DNA from: Catellatospora methionotrophica
Lineage (GTDB): Bacteria; Actinomycetota; Actinomycetes; Mycobacteriales; Micromonosporaceae
DNA: 64,000 nt
Direction of reading: 5' to 3'
Assembly (NCBI RefSeq): GCF_011297335.1
Contig: NZ_JAAOTJ010000018.1
Location: 89,157-153,156 of the forward strand
Shown here: positions 42,599-50,768 of the stretch, piece by piece
Numbering within the stretch: the first letter of the stretch is position 1
How the letters are laid out: every line of letters begins with the position of its first letter
Program-made: the position numbers and the translations under genes
Notes under the pieces: generated by a model
Database searches by the model: none
What the model saw: only the letters and a program-made list of their open reading frames with translations
Told to the model about the DNA's origin: nothing

Positions 42599-42668
42599 GG
42601 GGTTCCTTTCGCGGACACCGGGCGGCGTCCTGGTGGCAAGGTGCGGATGGGTCCGGCGTCCGGGCCGG

Positions 42669-43730
42669 TTACCGGCGTCCGGCGAGAGCGGTCGCCGGGA
42701 GCCGGGAGTCGGCGGCGGGAAGCAGGAGCGCGGCACTGGGCCCCGTGCTGTTGCGCACGACCATGTCTACGGGGAAGAAGCGCCGCCAGTGCGGTGCTGC
42801 GGCGCCCTCCAGCAGCGCCCTGGTCGCGGCGGCGGCCATCTGCTCGACCGGCAGCCGCATCGTGGTCAGCGGCGGGCTGACGCAGGCCGCGACGGCGCTG
42901 TCGTCGAAGCCGACGACGGCGATGTCGTCGGGCACGCGCCGTCCGGCGTCGGTGATGGCCTGGATCGCGCCGGCGGCCATCATGTCGCAGGCCGCGAAGA
43001 GGCCGTCGAGGTCGGGGTGCTCGGCCAGCAGCCGGGTCGCGGCCGCGTAGCCGCCCTCGCGCCGGAACCCGCCGTCGACGGCGATGTCGGGCAGGCCCAG
43101 CTCACGGACCGCTTCGAGGTGCCCGGCCCGGCGGCCGGCGGCGCAGGTGTTGCAGTCGGGGCCGTGGATCGCGGCGATCCGCCGGCAGCCGATGCGGTGC
43201 AGCAGGCTGATCGCGTCGTACGCCGCGCGGCTGTTCTCCGGTTCGACGGCCGGCACGTGCGGGGCGGTCGCGCCCAGCGACACCGCCTTGCGGCAGCGGG
43301 CGTGGAACCGGGCCGCCTGTTCGGGCGACAGGTTGACCAGCACCGCTCCGGCGGTCACCGTCTTCGCGACGCGGTCGATCAGCTCGGTGGCGTCCTCGGC
43401 CCCGGCGACGTTGACCCGCAACTGCGTGTCGGTGCCGGCCAGCGCCGACAGCACGCCCGCGATGACCCGGCTGTAGTAGGGCTGGGCCCCGAACCGGCTG
43501 ATGTCGTCGTGGCAGGCGATGACGACCAGGTCGAGGGCGTCGCGGCGGCCCGAGGCGAGCGCCCGTGCGGCCGCGTTCGGCCGGTAGCCCAGATCGGCGA
43601 CGACCCGGTTGACCGCCGTACGCAGGTCGGCGGAAACGCCCGGCGCGTTGTTGAGCACCCGCGAGGCGGTCGCCCGCGACACTCCGGCCTTGCGGGCGAT
43701 GTCCTCGATGGTCAGCTTCCGGTACGTCAT
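42669..43730 (-). CDS. LacI family transcriptional regulator (CebR-like)
   Basis: A 353-residue repressor. LacI helix-turn-helix and hinge at residues 5-60 (LTIEDIARKAGVSRATASRVLN, then PNAAARALASGRR), followed by a periplasmic-binding-protein-like ligand domain. Upstream there is a perfect GAGAGCGCTCTC operator of the type bound by CebR-like members, which respond to cellobiose-type oligosaccharides. The ATG at 43730 is chosen. Downstream partner is a GH3 beta-glucosidase. No sugar importer is present in the window. Confidence 0.93.
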   Translation of the reverse strand: MTYRKLTIEDIARKAGVSRATASRVLNNAPGVSADLRTAVNRVVADLGYRPNAAARALASGRRDALDLVVIACHDDISRFGAQPYYSRVIAGVLSALAGTDTQLRVNVAGAEDATELIDRVAKTVTAGAVLVNLSPEQAARFHARCRKAVSLGATAPHVPAVEPENSRAAYDAISLLHRIGCRRIAAIHGPDCNTCAAGRRAGHLEAVRELGLPDIAVDGGFRREGGYAAATRLLAEHPDLDGLFAACDMMAAGAIQAITDAGRRVPDDIAVVGFDDSAVAACVSPPLTTMRLPVEQMAAAATRALLEGAAAPHWRRFFPVDMVVRNSTGPSAALLLPAADSRLPATALAGRR

Positions 43731-43794
43731 GGGCACTCGCAATCTCGGCACGGCACGCGCCCCGTCGCGCGCGCCCCGACCGCACCATAGCCGC

Positions 43795-43806
43795 GAGAGC
43801 GCTCTC
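43795..43806. promoter_or_regulatory. LacI/CebR-type operator
   Basis: GAGAGCGCTCTC, a perfect 12-base palindrome with the central CG typical of LacI-family sites, 64 bases upstream of the repressor start. A partial second site (GCGCTCTCCC, 43847-43856) lies further upstream. Confidence 0.8.
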
Positions 43807-43881
43807 AACGGAACCCGGTATGACGCTGCCCCACCAGCCGGGATCGCGCTCTCCCAACTCTAGGTGACCGGGCCCGATTCG

Positions 43882-44406
43882 TTAACTGCGGCTCCACCGG
43901 GCGAGTGAGTCCCACTTGCCGAAATCGGGCACCGGCTCCCACTGCGTGCTGACGTCCACACCCGTACGGTCCTCGACGGTGCGGGGGCGGGCCGGGTCGT
44001 CGCTGATGACCCGGCGGGCACTGCCGTCCTCACGGAACTCGAACCAGGTCACGCACGTCGCGCCGGACAGCGTCGCGGCGTCGGCGTCGGGGTAGTCCCA
44101 CTGCGTCATGCCGCCCAGGAACAGGTGCTCGCCGCTGCGCCGGAACGAGTAGTGCAGGCACTGGCGGCCGTAGGCGTCGAAGAACCAGACCCCGGCGTGC
44201 CCGTTGTCCCAGGCGATCTCGATGACCACGTCCGGCACCCCGCTCGGCGGCGCCGCCGGGATCACGGCGTACGGCTCACCTGCCAGGTCGCGGGCCTGGG
44301 CCTCGTCGGCCGACAGCGGCTCGACCGGCTCGTGGTGGCGGAAGTTCCACCGCCTGCAGTAGACCGGCGGCGCTTGCGGATCGTGCCCTGCGATGTGGAC
44401 GGTCAC
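43882..44406 (-). CDS. Conserved protein of unknown function
   Basis: A 174-residue soluble protein, not recognised. It is rich in Trp and aromatic residues (GVWFFDAYGRQCLHYSFRR, FLGGMTQWDYPD) and ends with DFGKWDSLARWSRS. No signal peptide and no membrane helix. The pattern resembles small immunity-like or nuclease-associated actinobacterial proteins, but no assignment is possible. The ATG at 44406 has AGGAAT seven bases upstream. Confidence 0.72.
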   Translation of the reverse strand: MTVHIAGHDPQAPPVYCRRWNFRHHEPVEPLSADEAQARDLAGEPYAVIPAAPPSGVPDVVIEIAWDNGHAGVWFFDAYGRQCLHYSFRRSGEHLFLGGMTQWDYPDADAATLSGATCVTWFEFREDGSARRVISDDPARPRTVEDRTGVDVSTQWEPVPDFGKWDSLARWSRS

Positions 44407-44424
44407 GCCGATTCCTCCCCGTGG

Positions 44425-45012
44425 TCAGGCGTGACTCACGGTAGACCGGGCGGGCCGTGCCGGGCAATCGCGCCATCCGCGCCAGGCGAGCAGGCCGAGC
44501 AGCACCACCTCGCTGAGCAGCAGATACCGTTCGGCAGCGCCGATCAGATATCGATCGGCGAGCGTCGCACTGGCGAGCATGAGCACGGCGAACCCGCCCG
44601 CGACGGCCGCCGTCGCGCGCAGCGCCCGGCTCACCGGGCGCAGGGTAACCGCGGCCAGCGGCAGCATCACGAAGGCCAGCATCGAGGCGTAGCGGTGCAG
44701 GTAACCGGTCGCCGTCAGCGGACCGAGGTCGGTCGGGGCGAGCGCCGCCACCACCATGGCCGCGCCGAACACGGCCAGCAGGACCCGGGGCGCGGCCTGG
44801 CGCAGTACGGGCAGCAGGCACCACGCCGACAGCCCGAAGACCACCATCGCCATGTCGGTGGCACCGCCGCGGTCGTGCACGGCGAAGTCGCTGACGGTCA
44901 GCGACACGTGGCTGAGCTGCGGATCCGGGTCGACCTGGCCGACCGCGGCGAGCAGCGCGGTCAGCACGCTCCCGGCCAGCCCGGCCCCGGCGAGCAGTCG
45001 TTTGTCGATCAT
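44425..45012 (-). CDS. DUF998-like membrane protein
   Basis: A 195-residue protein with six hydrophobic helices. The pattern of a polar loop after helix 1 (GQVDPDPQLSHVSLTVSDFA) and HRYASMLAFVMLPLAAVTL in the middle fits DUF998. Members are uncharacterised membrane proteins. ATG at 45012 chosen; the frame is open upstream but without coding character. It lies 18 bases upstream of the next gene on the same strand. Confidence 0.75.
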   Translation of the reverse strand: MIDKRLLAGAGLAGSVLTALLAAVGQVDPDPQLSHVSLTVSDFAVHDRGGATDMAMVVFGLSAWCLLPVLRQAAPRVLLAVFGAAMVVAALAPTDLGPLTATGYLHRYASMLAFVMLPLAAVTLRPVSRALRATAAVAGGFAVLMLASATLADRYLIGAAERYLLLSEVVLLGLLAWRGWRDCPARPARSTVSHA

Positions 45013-45188
45013 GATCCGACGGTATGCCGCGACGGCGACCCCGTGCCTCCGGTGATCACCCTGCCCCGTCCCCCGGCTCCTGCCCCGGTTTCTGCGGGTG
45101 ATCCCGGAGCCCACCCGGGGCCACGGCGGGCGGGGCCTCCTGCAGCGACGCGGCGACCTGGGCCCGGCCCCGGACGGACTCCACACGG

Positions 45189-46004
45189 TCAGCGCCCCGC
45201 CGTGCCTGGGCCCGCCGCACCGACCGGCACCGGCCGCGCGTCAGCCGAAGCCGGGCAGGGCGCGGCGACCGGCACAGTCTTTGCGACGGCTGCCGCGATC
45301 AGCGTGGTCACCTCGGCGCGGTTGCCCTCGGCGAGCACGGCGAAGTGACCGCCGGGCAGCAGCCGGGTGCGGCAGGACGCGCTGGTGTGCCGGGCCCAGC
45401 AGCCCAGCGCGGTCGGGTCGACCAGGCGGTCGGCCTGGCCCGCCAGCACGGTCAGTGGCGCGTCGAGCCGGATCCGGTCGAAGTCGGCGGCCTCGGCCCC
45501 CAGGCGCAGGTCGGCCCGCAGCGCGTCGAGCAGCACGGCCCGCCAGCGGGGCGCGTACAGCGCCTTGGACAGGGGCACGTCGCCCGCCTCCAGCAGCTCG
45601 ATCATCTCGGCCTCGGTCGGCGGGCGGTGCCGCCAGCGGCGGTTCGCGCCGGGCGCCTGCCCGGACACGATCACCCCGGCGCAGTCGCCGCCCAGCTCGC
45701 AGGCCACCCACATGGCCAGCAGCGCGCCCAGGCTGTGCCCGAACACCACGGTGGGCAGCGGGTCGCCCAGTTCACCGAGCGAGCTGAGCACGTCGTCGAG
45801 GCTCGCTCCGGTGCGCTCGCCGAGCCGCCGCTCGCGGCCGGGCAGCGTCAGCCCGCGCACCTCGACGTCGCCGGGCAGGCCGCCCAGCAGCGGGCGGTAC
45901 GAGTTGGGGCCCGCCCCCGAGTGCGGCAGCACCAGCAGCCGCCGTCGTGCCGGAGCGGCCGCGGGTGGCCGTAGCGGGGACCACCACACGGGCTGGACTG
46001 CCAT
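45189..46004 (-). CDS. Type II thioesterase
   Basis: A 271-residue alpha/beta hydrolase of the GrsT/RifR type that clears wrongly loaded acyl groups from carrier proteins of non-ribosomal peptide or polyketide lines. LLVLPHSGAGPNSYRPL (residues 23-39) gives the oxyanion part, S91 in GHSLGA is the nucleophile, and the catalytic His is in PGGHFAVL near 238. It follows the FabG-like gene by 12 bases in an operon dehydratase-reductase-thioesterase. The last 30 residues are a low-complexity tail. Confidence 0.88.
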   Translation of the reverse strand: MAVQPVWWSPLRPPAAAPARRRLLVLPHSGAGPNSYRPLLGGLPGDVEVRGLTLPGRERRLGERTGASLDDVLSSLGELGDPLPTVVFGHSLGALLAMWVACELGGDCAGVIVSGQAPGANRRWRHRPPTEAEMIELLEAGDVPLSKALYAPRWRAVLLDALRADLRLGAEAADFDRIRLDAPLTVLAGQADRLVDPTALGCWARHTSASCRTRLLPGGHFAVLAEGNRAEVTTLIAAAVAKTVPVAAPCPASADARPVPVGAAGPGTAGR

Positions 46005-46016
46005 GGCGTACCCCGC

Positions 46017-46757
46017 TCAGATCGCCGTGCCGCCGTCGATGCGCAGCACCTGCCCGGTGATGTAGGACGATCGCGGCGACACCAGGAACGCCACCAGGTC
46101 GGCGACCTCCTCGGCACGGCCGAAGCGGCGCAGCGACACCCGGTCGAGCATCCGCTCGCTGAAGTCGGCCGACAGGCCGGAGATCATGTCGGTCTCGATG
46201 AAGCCGGGGGCGACCGCGTTGACGCGGATGCCGTACGACCCGACCTCCTTGGACAGCGCCTGGGTCAGGCCGATGATCCCGGCCTTCGACGCGGCGTAGT
46301 TGGTCTGCATGGGCGTGCCCGCGACCCCGGCGACCGAGGACATCGTCACGATCGACCCCCGGCGGCGGCGCATCAGCCGCCGGATCACCGCCTTGCAGAC
46401 GTGGTACGTGCCGTCGAGGTTCACCCGCAGCACCTGCTGCCACTCGTCGTCCTTGAGCAGGGCGAGCGGGTTGTCGCGGATGATCCCCGCGACGCACACG
46501 ACAGCCTCGATCGCGCCGAGATCGCGCTCGACGTCGGCGACGAAGCCGTGCACGGCGTCGCGATCGGCGACGTCGACGGCGGTGTCGTACACCCTCGCCC
46601 CGGCCGCGGCCGCCTCCTTGGCGGTCTGCTCGGCCGCGGTGGACGCGGACTGGTAGCAGAAGGCCACGTCGTAGCCTTCGGCGGCGAGCCGGGTCACCAC
46701 GGCCGCGCCGATGCCGCGCGAACCCCCGGTGACCAGTGCCACGGGCCGGTCGGTCAT
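46017..46757 (-). CDS. 3-oxoacyl-ACP reductase (FabG-like SDR)
   Basis: A 246-residue short-chain dehydrogenase that reduces 3-oxoacyl thioesters with NADPH. The cofactor motif TGGSRGIG (10-17), catalytic Ser in [16 protein letters not shown] with Tyr and Lys, and the C-terminal [17 protein letters not shown] all fit FabG. It overlaps the dehydratase stop by four bases. Its partners suggest acyl chain building in a small pathway rather than primary fatty acid synthesis. Confidence 0.92.
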   Translation of the reverse strand: MTDRPVALVTGGSRGIGAAVVTRLAAEGYDVAFCYQSASTAAEQTAKEAAAAGARVYDTAVDVADRDAVHGFVADVERDLGAIEAVVCVAGIIRDNPLALLKDDEWQQVLRVNLDGTYHVCKAVIRRLMRRRRGSIVTMSSVAGVAGTPMQTNYAASKAGIIGLTQALSKEVGSYGIRVNAVAPGFIETDMISGLSADFSERMLDRVSLRRFGRAEEVADLVAFLVSPRSSYITGQVLRIDGGTAI

Positions 46758-47659
46758 GGCGTGCCCCTCTCGTCGCGTGCCGCGGTCAGCTGCTCGGCCG
46801 GGCGCAGGCCCGCCATCAGCCGCGACACTTCCATGATCACTTTGTCGTCCACGGTGGACGTGCCTTTGAAGATCGCCGTGTCACCGAAGCGGCGGACGAC
46901 CTGTACGCGATGCTCGATGACGTCACCGCGGCGGGCACGGCCCGGCAGCGCGATGGCCTCACCCTGCCCGGCCAGCGCGACCGAGCCCCGGGTCACGTCC
47001 GGGTTCGGGTCCTCCCACAGCATCAGCAGCAGCGCCGCCTGCGCGAACGACTCGACGGCCAGGCCCGGAGCGAGCTCGGGCTCACCGGCCCCCCAGGGCT
47101 CGTCGCCGGTCACCCGGTAGCGGGCCGTCAGGCTCCGGCGCGGCTCGACCTCGGTGACCTCGTCGACCAGCAGCACCGGCGGGCGGTGCGGGATGATCCG
47201 CGTGATCGCGTCGCGCCCGGCCACCGGGCCCGCGTCCGGTACGGCTACCCGGGGGCGGTCGGGCCGTTCAGTGTCCGCCGCCGCGCGGTGGCGGTAGGCG
47301 AGCACGAATACCGCCACCGGGCCGTGCACGGTGGACAGCTGCGCCTCGCAGCGCACCTCGGGGCCGGTGCGGTCCAGCCGCAGCCGCACCGCCACCGCCT
47401 CACCGGGGCGCACCGGTGCCTTGAACCGGCAGCTGACCACCTCGGCCAGCGTGGTGCCAGGTGCGGCCCGCGAGGCGCGCATCAGGCGGTCGGTCGCGTC
47501 CAGCAGGTACGCGCCCGGCAGGATCGCGAAACCCGGATAGTGACCGGCGTGCATCGGGTGGTCCCGTTCCGGCCAGATCACCCCCGTGAGGGCGTCCTCG
47601 TCGTCGGTGACCAGCGTGGCCGAGACCGGCTCCGCCGGAGCTGCGTGGGCTGATGTCAC
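46754..47659 (-). CDS. Double-hotdog 3-hydroxyacyl-ACP dehydratase-like protein
   Basis: A 301-residue protein made of two hotdog domains (about 20-130 and 145-290). The first has [21 protein letters not shown], a FabA/FabZ-type active region with H-x(8)-P-G. The second has [13 protein letters not shown] and [13 protein letters not shown], the FabZ pattern with His and a following E. Both halves therefore look FabZ-like, an arrangement seen in some polyketide or polyunsaturated fatty-acid lines. Likely dehydrates 3-hydroxyacyl-ACP in the same pathway as the FabG-like reductase. Confidence 0.8.
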   Translation of the reverse strand: MTSAHAAPAEPVSATLVTDDEDALTGVIWPERDHPMHAGHYPGFAILPGAYLLDATDRLMRASRAAPGTTLAEVVSCRFKAPVRPGEAVAVRLRLDRTGPEVRCEAQLSTVHGPVAVFVLAYRHRAAADTERPDRPRVAVPDAGPVAGRDAITRIIPHRPPVLLVDEVTEVEPRRSLTARYRVTGDEPWGAGEPELAPGLAVESFAQAALLLMLWEDPNPDVTRGSVALAGQGEAIALPGRARRGDVIEHRVQVVRRFGDTAIFKGTSTVDDKVIMEVSRLMAGLRPAEQLTAARDERGTP

Positions 47660-47713
47660 CCCGCAACAGTCACGCCGACCTCTATACGGTTCCTATCTGC
47701 GCAGCAAGAGGTT

Positions 47714-47759
47714 GGAAGGGCACCTTCCACCACGCGGCGCGATGTGAAGGTGCCCTTCC
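47714..47759. repeat. Palindrome, second copy of the GGAAGGGCACCTTC element
   Basis: Fourteen-base arms (47714-47727 and 47746-47759) around an 18-base spacer share the core of the element at 14747-14793. It lies in the 153-base gap between divergent genes (dehydratase and thioesterase), where it might act as an operator or as a transcribed hairpin. Confidence 0.72.
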
Positions 47760-47812
47760 TTCGGTTCGCGCGATACAGATGCGCGATAGGGGCACGGGAT
47801 AGGTTCGCGCGC

Positions 47813-48565
47813 ATGATTGATACCAGCATCGAGCGCGGGGCGGCCTGGTTGCGGGTGTTCGCACCGGTGCCGGGCGCACGCCGCCGGCTGATCTGCCTGC
47901 CGCACGCCGGTGGCGCGGCGGGCTTCTACCGCACCTGGCCCGCCCGGCTCCCGGTGGACACCGAGCTGGTCGCGGTGCGCTATCCCGGGCGGCAGGACCG
48001 GCTGCACGAGGCGTGCGTGTCCCACATGGACGACCTCGCCGACCTGATCACCGACGCGCTGGCGCCGCTGCTGGACCGGCCGCTGTCACTGTTCGGGCAC
48101 AGCATGGGCGCGTCGGTGGCGTACGAGGTGGCGCGGCGGCTCGAGCAGCGGCACGGGTTCCGGCCGGACCGCCTGTTCGCCTCGGGCCGCGAGGCCCCGC
48201 ACCGCACCCGTGACATCGACCCGGCCAGCCGCACCGACGAGGTGCTCATCGACGAGATGCACGGGCTCACCGACACCGACCGGGCCGCGCTGGCCGACCC
48301 CGAGCTGCGCGAGCTGATCCTGCCCGCGCTGCGCTCGGACTACGCCCTCATCGACGCATACCGCCCGGCGAACCCGCCCCCGATCGACACCCCGATCACG
48401 GCGTACACCGGCATCAGCGACCCCGGCTGCGCCCTACCCGCCGTCCGCGCCTGGGCCGACGTCACCACCGCCGACTTCGACCTGCGCGTCTTCCCCGGTG
48501 CCCACTTCTTCCTCGTCCCCGCCGAACCCGAACTCCTCACCGACATCACCCGCCGCCTCCGCTGA
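47813..48565 (+). CDS. Type II thioesterase
   Basis: A 250-residue alpha/beta hydrolase, the second thioesterase of the cluster: RRLICLPHAGGAAGFYRTW (24-42), nucleophile S97 in GHSMGA, and the catalytic His in PGAHFFL near residue 232. It differs enough from the one at 45189 to serve another carrier protein. The ATG at 47813 lies 53 bases after a palindrome. It is the only plus-strand gene in this cluster. Confidence 0.9.
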   Translation: MIDTSIERGAAWLRVFAPVPGARRRLICLPHAGGAAGFYRTWPARLPVDTELVAVRYPGRQDRLHEACVSHMDDLADLITDALAPLLDRPLSLFGHSMGASVAYEVARRLEQRHGFRPDRLFASGREAPHRTRDIDPASRTDEVLIDEMHGLTDTDRAALADPELRELILPALRSDYALIDAYRPANPPPIDTPITAYTGISDPGCALPAVRAWADVTTADFDLRVFPGAHFFLVPAEPELLTDITRRLR

Positions 48566-48596
48566 CGCTCCCGCCCTCCGCCCTCCGCCCTCCCTC

Positions 48597-48657
48597 GCAA
48601 CTTTTAAAGACCCGCGGCCTCCACGTACTTCGGAGGCCGCGGGTCTTTAAAAGTTGC
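48597..48657. repeat. Perfect 26-base palindrome between convergent genes
   Basis: Arms 48597-48622 and 48632-48657 (beginning GCAACTTTTAAAGACC) are exactly complementary over a 9-base loop. It separates the convergent thioesterase and oxygenase genes and carries T and A stretches near the arm ends, so a bidirectional terminator is plausible. Perfection over 26 bases is unusual for a terminator. Confidence 0.78.
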
Positions 48658-48748
48658 GCCAGGAGAGGGGGCGGTGGGCTGGTCGGGGCGAAGGGGCGGC
48701 GTCCGGCCGGCGGTACGGGGGAGGCCGCCGGGCCGGACGCCGCGGTTG

Positions 48749-49678
48749 TCAGGCCGAGGGCTCGGCCATGGCGACGGCGATCTTGCGGGGACCGGTGAAG
48801 GGTTCCCGGCCGTGGGCCGCCAGCATGTTGTCGACCAGTACGACGTCGTCGCGCTGGTAGTCGAAGCGGGTGCTCGCCCGCCGGTAGCAGGTGCGCAGGT
48901 GGTTCATGACGTCGTCGGGGATGGTCCCGCCGTCGCCGTAGTAGGTGTTGGTCGGCAGCTCCTCGTCGGCGAACAGGTTGCGCAGCCCGTCGCGTACGTC
49001 CGGGGACTGCGTGGTGACGTGGAAGAACGTGGCGTGGTTGAACCACACCGGCTCGCCGCTGATCGGGTGGAAGTGCACCGCGCTGCGGATCGCGCGGGTA
49101 CGCAGGCCGCCGTCAGGCAGCCACTGCCACTCGATCCCCCGGTCCTCGCAGTACTTCTGCACCTCGGCCCTGTCCTCGGTGCCGAACACGTGCTGCCAGG
49201 CCACCCCGAAGTCGGGGTAGAAGTTGCGCTGCACCAGCCAGCCGCGCTGCTGGAACTCCTCGCGCACCGCCGGGTCGATCAGCTGGTACACCCGCCGGAT
49301 GTCGGCCAGCGGCGTCGCGCCCTGCGAGGTCGGCGGCTCGATGCAGTAGAAGTACAGCGTGCGCGGCCAGGTGGCCTGGTAGGAGTTCTCGTTGTGCAGG
49401 AAGATCTCCTCGTCCGGCGGGTAGTCCGTGGACGTGTACACCTGGCCCTTGATGGTGCTGCGCGGCGAGGACCGCTCGGCGTAGGTCAGCGGCGCGCCGG
49501 ACAGGGCCCGGACCACCGCGTCGAAGCCGTCGACGCCGCCGATGGCGAAGCCGCGCAGCAGCACCGCGCCGTGGGTGTGCAGCGCCTTGCGGATGCGGGT
49601 GCGGTCGGCCTCGATGTCGGCCAGGCCCGCCCCGCTCGCGGCCTCGACCAGGAACGGCAGGGACTGTTCTGCGGTCAC
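48749..49678 (-). CDS. TauD/TfdA-type Fe(II)/2-oxoglutarate oxygenase
   Basis: A 309-residue non-haem iron oxygenase. The metal triad is visible as H-x-E in IFLHNENSYQ (about residue 93-95) and a distal His in NMLAAHGREPFTG, followed by the Arg that binds 2-oxoglutarate. Family members hydroxylate free or carrier-bound amino acids or acids, as SyrP-like enzymes do. It lies 17 bases after a second, related oxygenase gene in the same operon. Confidence 0.92.
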   Translation of the reverse strand: MTAEQSLPFLVEAASGAGLADIEADRTRIRKALHTHGAVLLRGFAIGGVDGFDAVVRALSGAPLTYAERSSPRSTIKGQVYTSTDYPPDEEIFLHNENSYQATWPRTLYFYCIEPPTSQGATPLADIRRVYQLIDPAVREEFQQRGWLVQRNFYPDFGVAWQHVFGTEDRAEVQKYCEDRGIEWQWLPDGGLRTRAIRSAVHFHPISGEPVWFNHATFFHVTTQSPDVRDGLRNLFADEELPTNTYYGDGGTIPDDVMNHLRTCYRRASTRFDYQRDDVVLVDNMLAAHGREPFTGPRKIAVAMAEPSA

Positions 49679-49695
49679 GTAGGTTCCCTCCCCCG

Positions 49696-50634
49696 TCAGT
49701 CCGTCATCGCCACGAGCACGCGGCGCTTGCCGGTGTACGGCCGGCGGCCGTGTGCCACCAGCAGGTTGTCGATGAGCAGCAGGTCACCGGGCCGCCAGTC
49801 GACGTCGACCGCGGCCTCCAGGGCCCGGTCGCGCACCTGGATGACGTAGCCGTCGGGGATCGGCGAGCCGTCGGCGAACCGCACCGACTGGGGCAGCTCG
49901 TCCTCCTTGAGGATCTGCGCGAGCGCCCGCGCGGTGTCGTCGCCCAGGGCCGCCGGGTGCCACTGGTCGGACTGGTTGAACCAGACCTCGGCCCCGGTGA
50001 CCGGGTGCACGGTGGTCGCCGGGCGGATCTGGCTGACCCGCAGCCCGTCGGCGGTCCACGACCATTCGGCCCCGGAGGCGGCGAGGAACTTCTCGACCTC
50101 CTCGCGGCTGTCGGTCTCGAACGTCTGCTGCCAGCTCTTGCCCAGGCCGAGGCCGTCGTGCAGGTTCTGCACGTACCGCACGCCGCCCGCGAACGCGGCG
50201 CGCACCTGCGGGTCGAGCAGTTCCAGCCACAGGGCCGCGTCGACGACCGGGGTCGCCCCGCCGGTCTCCGCCGCGATCTCGCAGAAGAACAGCAGGCGGG
50301 TGGGCCAGGCTGCGGCGTACGACAGCTCGTTGTGCATGGAGATGGTGAACTCGGGCGGATACTCCGTCGAGGTGTAGACGTTCGCGCCGACCTTGGTGCG
50401 CGGCGAGTTGCCGTGCACGTAGGCCAGGCGGTGCGGCAGGAGGATGTCCATCACCGGTTCCAGCGACTGCGGGGTGACCCCGAAACCGCGGAAGACCAGT
50501 GCCTTGCGTTCGGTGAGCAGCCCGCCGAGGTCCGGGTGCCCGGTCAGGTAGCCGACCAGGCCTTCCGCGGTGGCCGCGACGCCGGCGTCGGCGGGCGTGA
50601 TCTCGGTGGGCGTCCAGCGATCGTGCTGAGTCAT
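49696..50634 (-). CDS. TauD/TfdA-type Fe(II)/2-oxoglutarate oxygenase
   Basis: A 312-residue oxygenase, paralogue of the previous gene. H-x-E in ISMHNELSYA and the distal His in NLLVAHGRRPYTG mark the iron site; RRVLVAM has the 2-oxoglutarate Arg. The ATG at 50634 is chosen, with GAAGGAAGGGCAC upstream serving as ribosome binding site; that stretch is also half of the dispersed palindrome core. Two such enzymes in tandem suggest two successive or alternative hydroxylations or desaturations. Confidence 0.92.
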   Translation of the reverse strand: MTQHDRWTPTEITPADAGVAATAEGLVGYLTGHPDLGGLLTERKALVFRGFGVTPQSLEPVMDILLPHRLAYVHGNSPRTKVGANVYTSTEYPPEFTISMHNELSYAAAWPTRLLFFCEIAAETGGATPVVDAALWLELLDPQVRAAFAGGVRYVQNLHDGLGLGKSWQQTFETDSREEVEKFLAASGAEWSWTADGLRVSQIRPATTVHPVTGAEVWFNQSDQWHPAALGDDTARALAQILKEDELPQSVRFADGSPIPDGYVIQVRDRALEAAVDVDWRPGDLLLIDNLLVAHGRRPYTGKRRVLVAMTD

Positions 50635-50711
50635 AGGAGTGTGCCCTTCCTTCAGGCTTTGGCCGCACACTCCGCCACCGGCCTATATTTCGTCGATACC
50701 GGCACACCGGA

Positions 50712-50742
50712 GGGGCCGGCGGGCTGATCGCCCGCCGGCCCC
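50712..50742 (-). terminator. Hairpin after the MMPL gene
   Basis: GGGGCCGGCGGGC (50712-50724) pairs perfectly with 50730-50742 over loop TGATC, 26 bases beyond the stop of the MMPL transporter gene. Confidence 0.7.
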
Positions 50743-50768
50743 GGCCGGTTCCCTGTCCTGGCGTGCCG

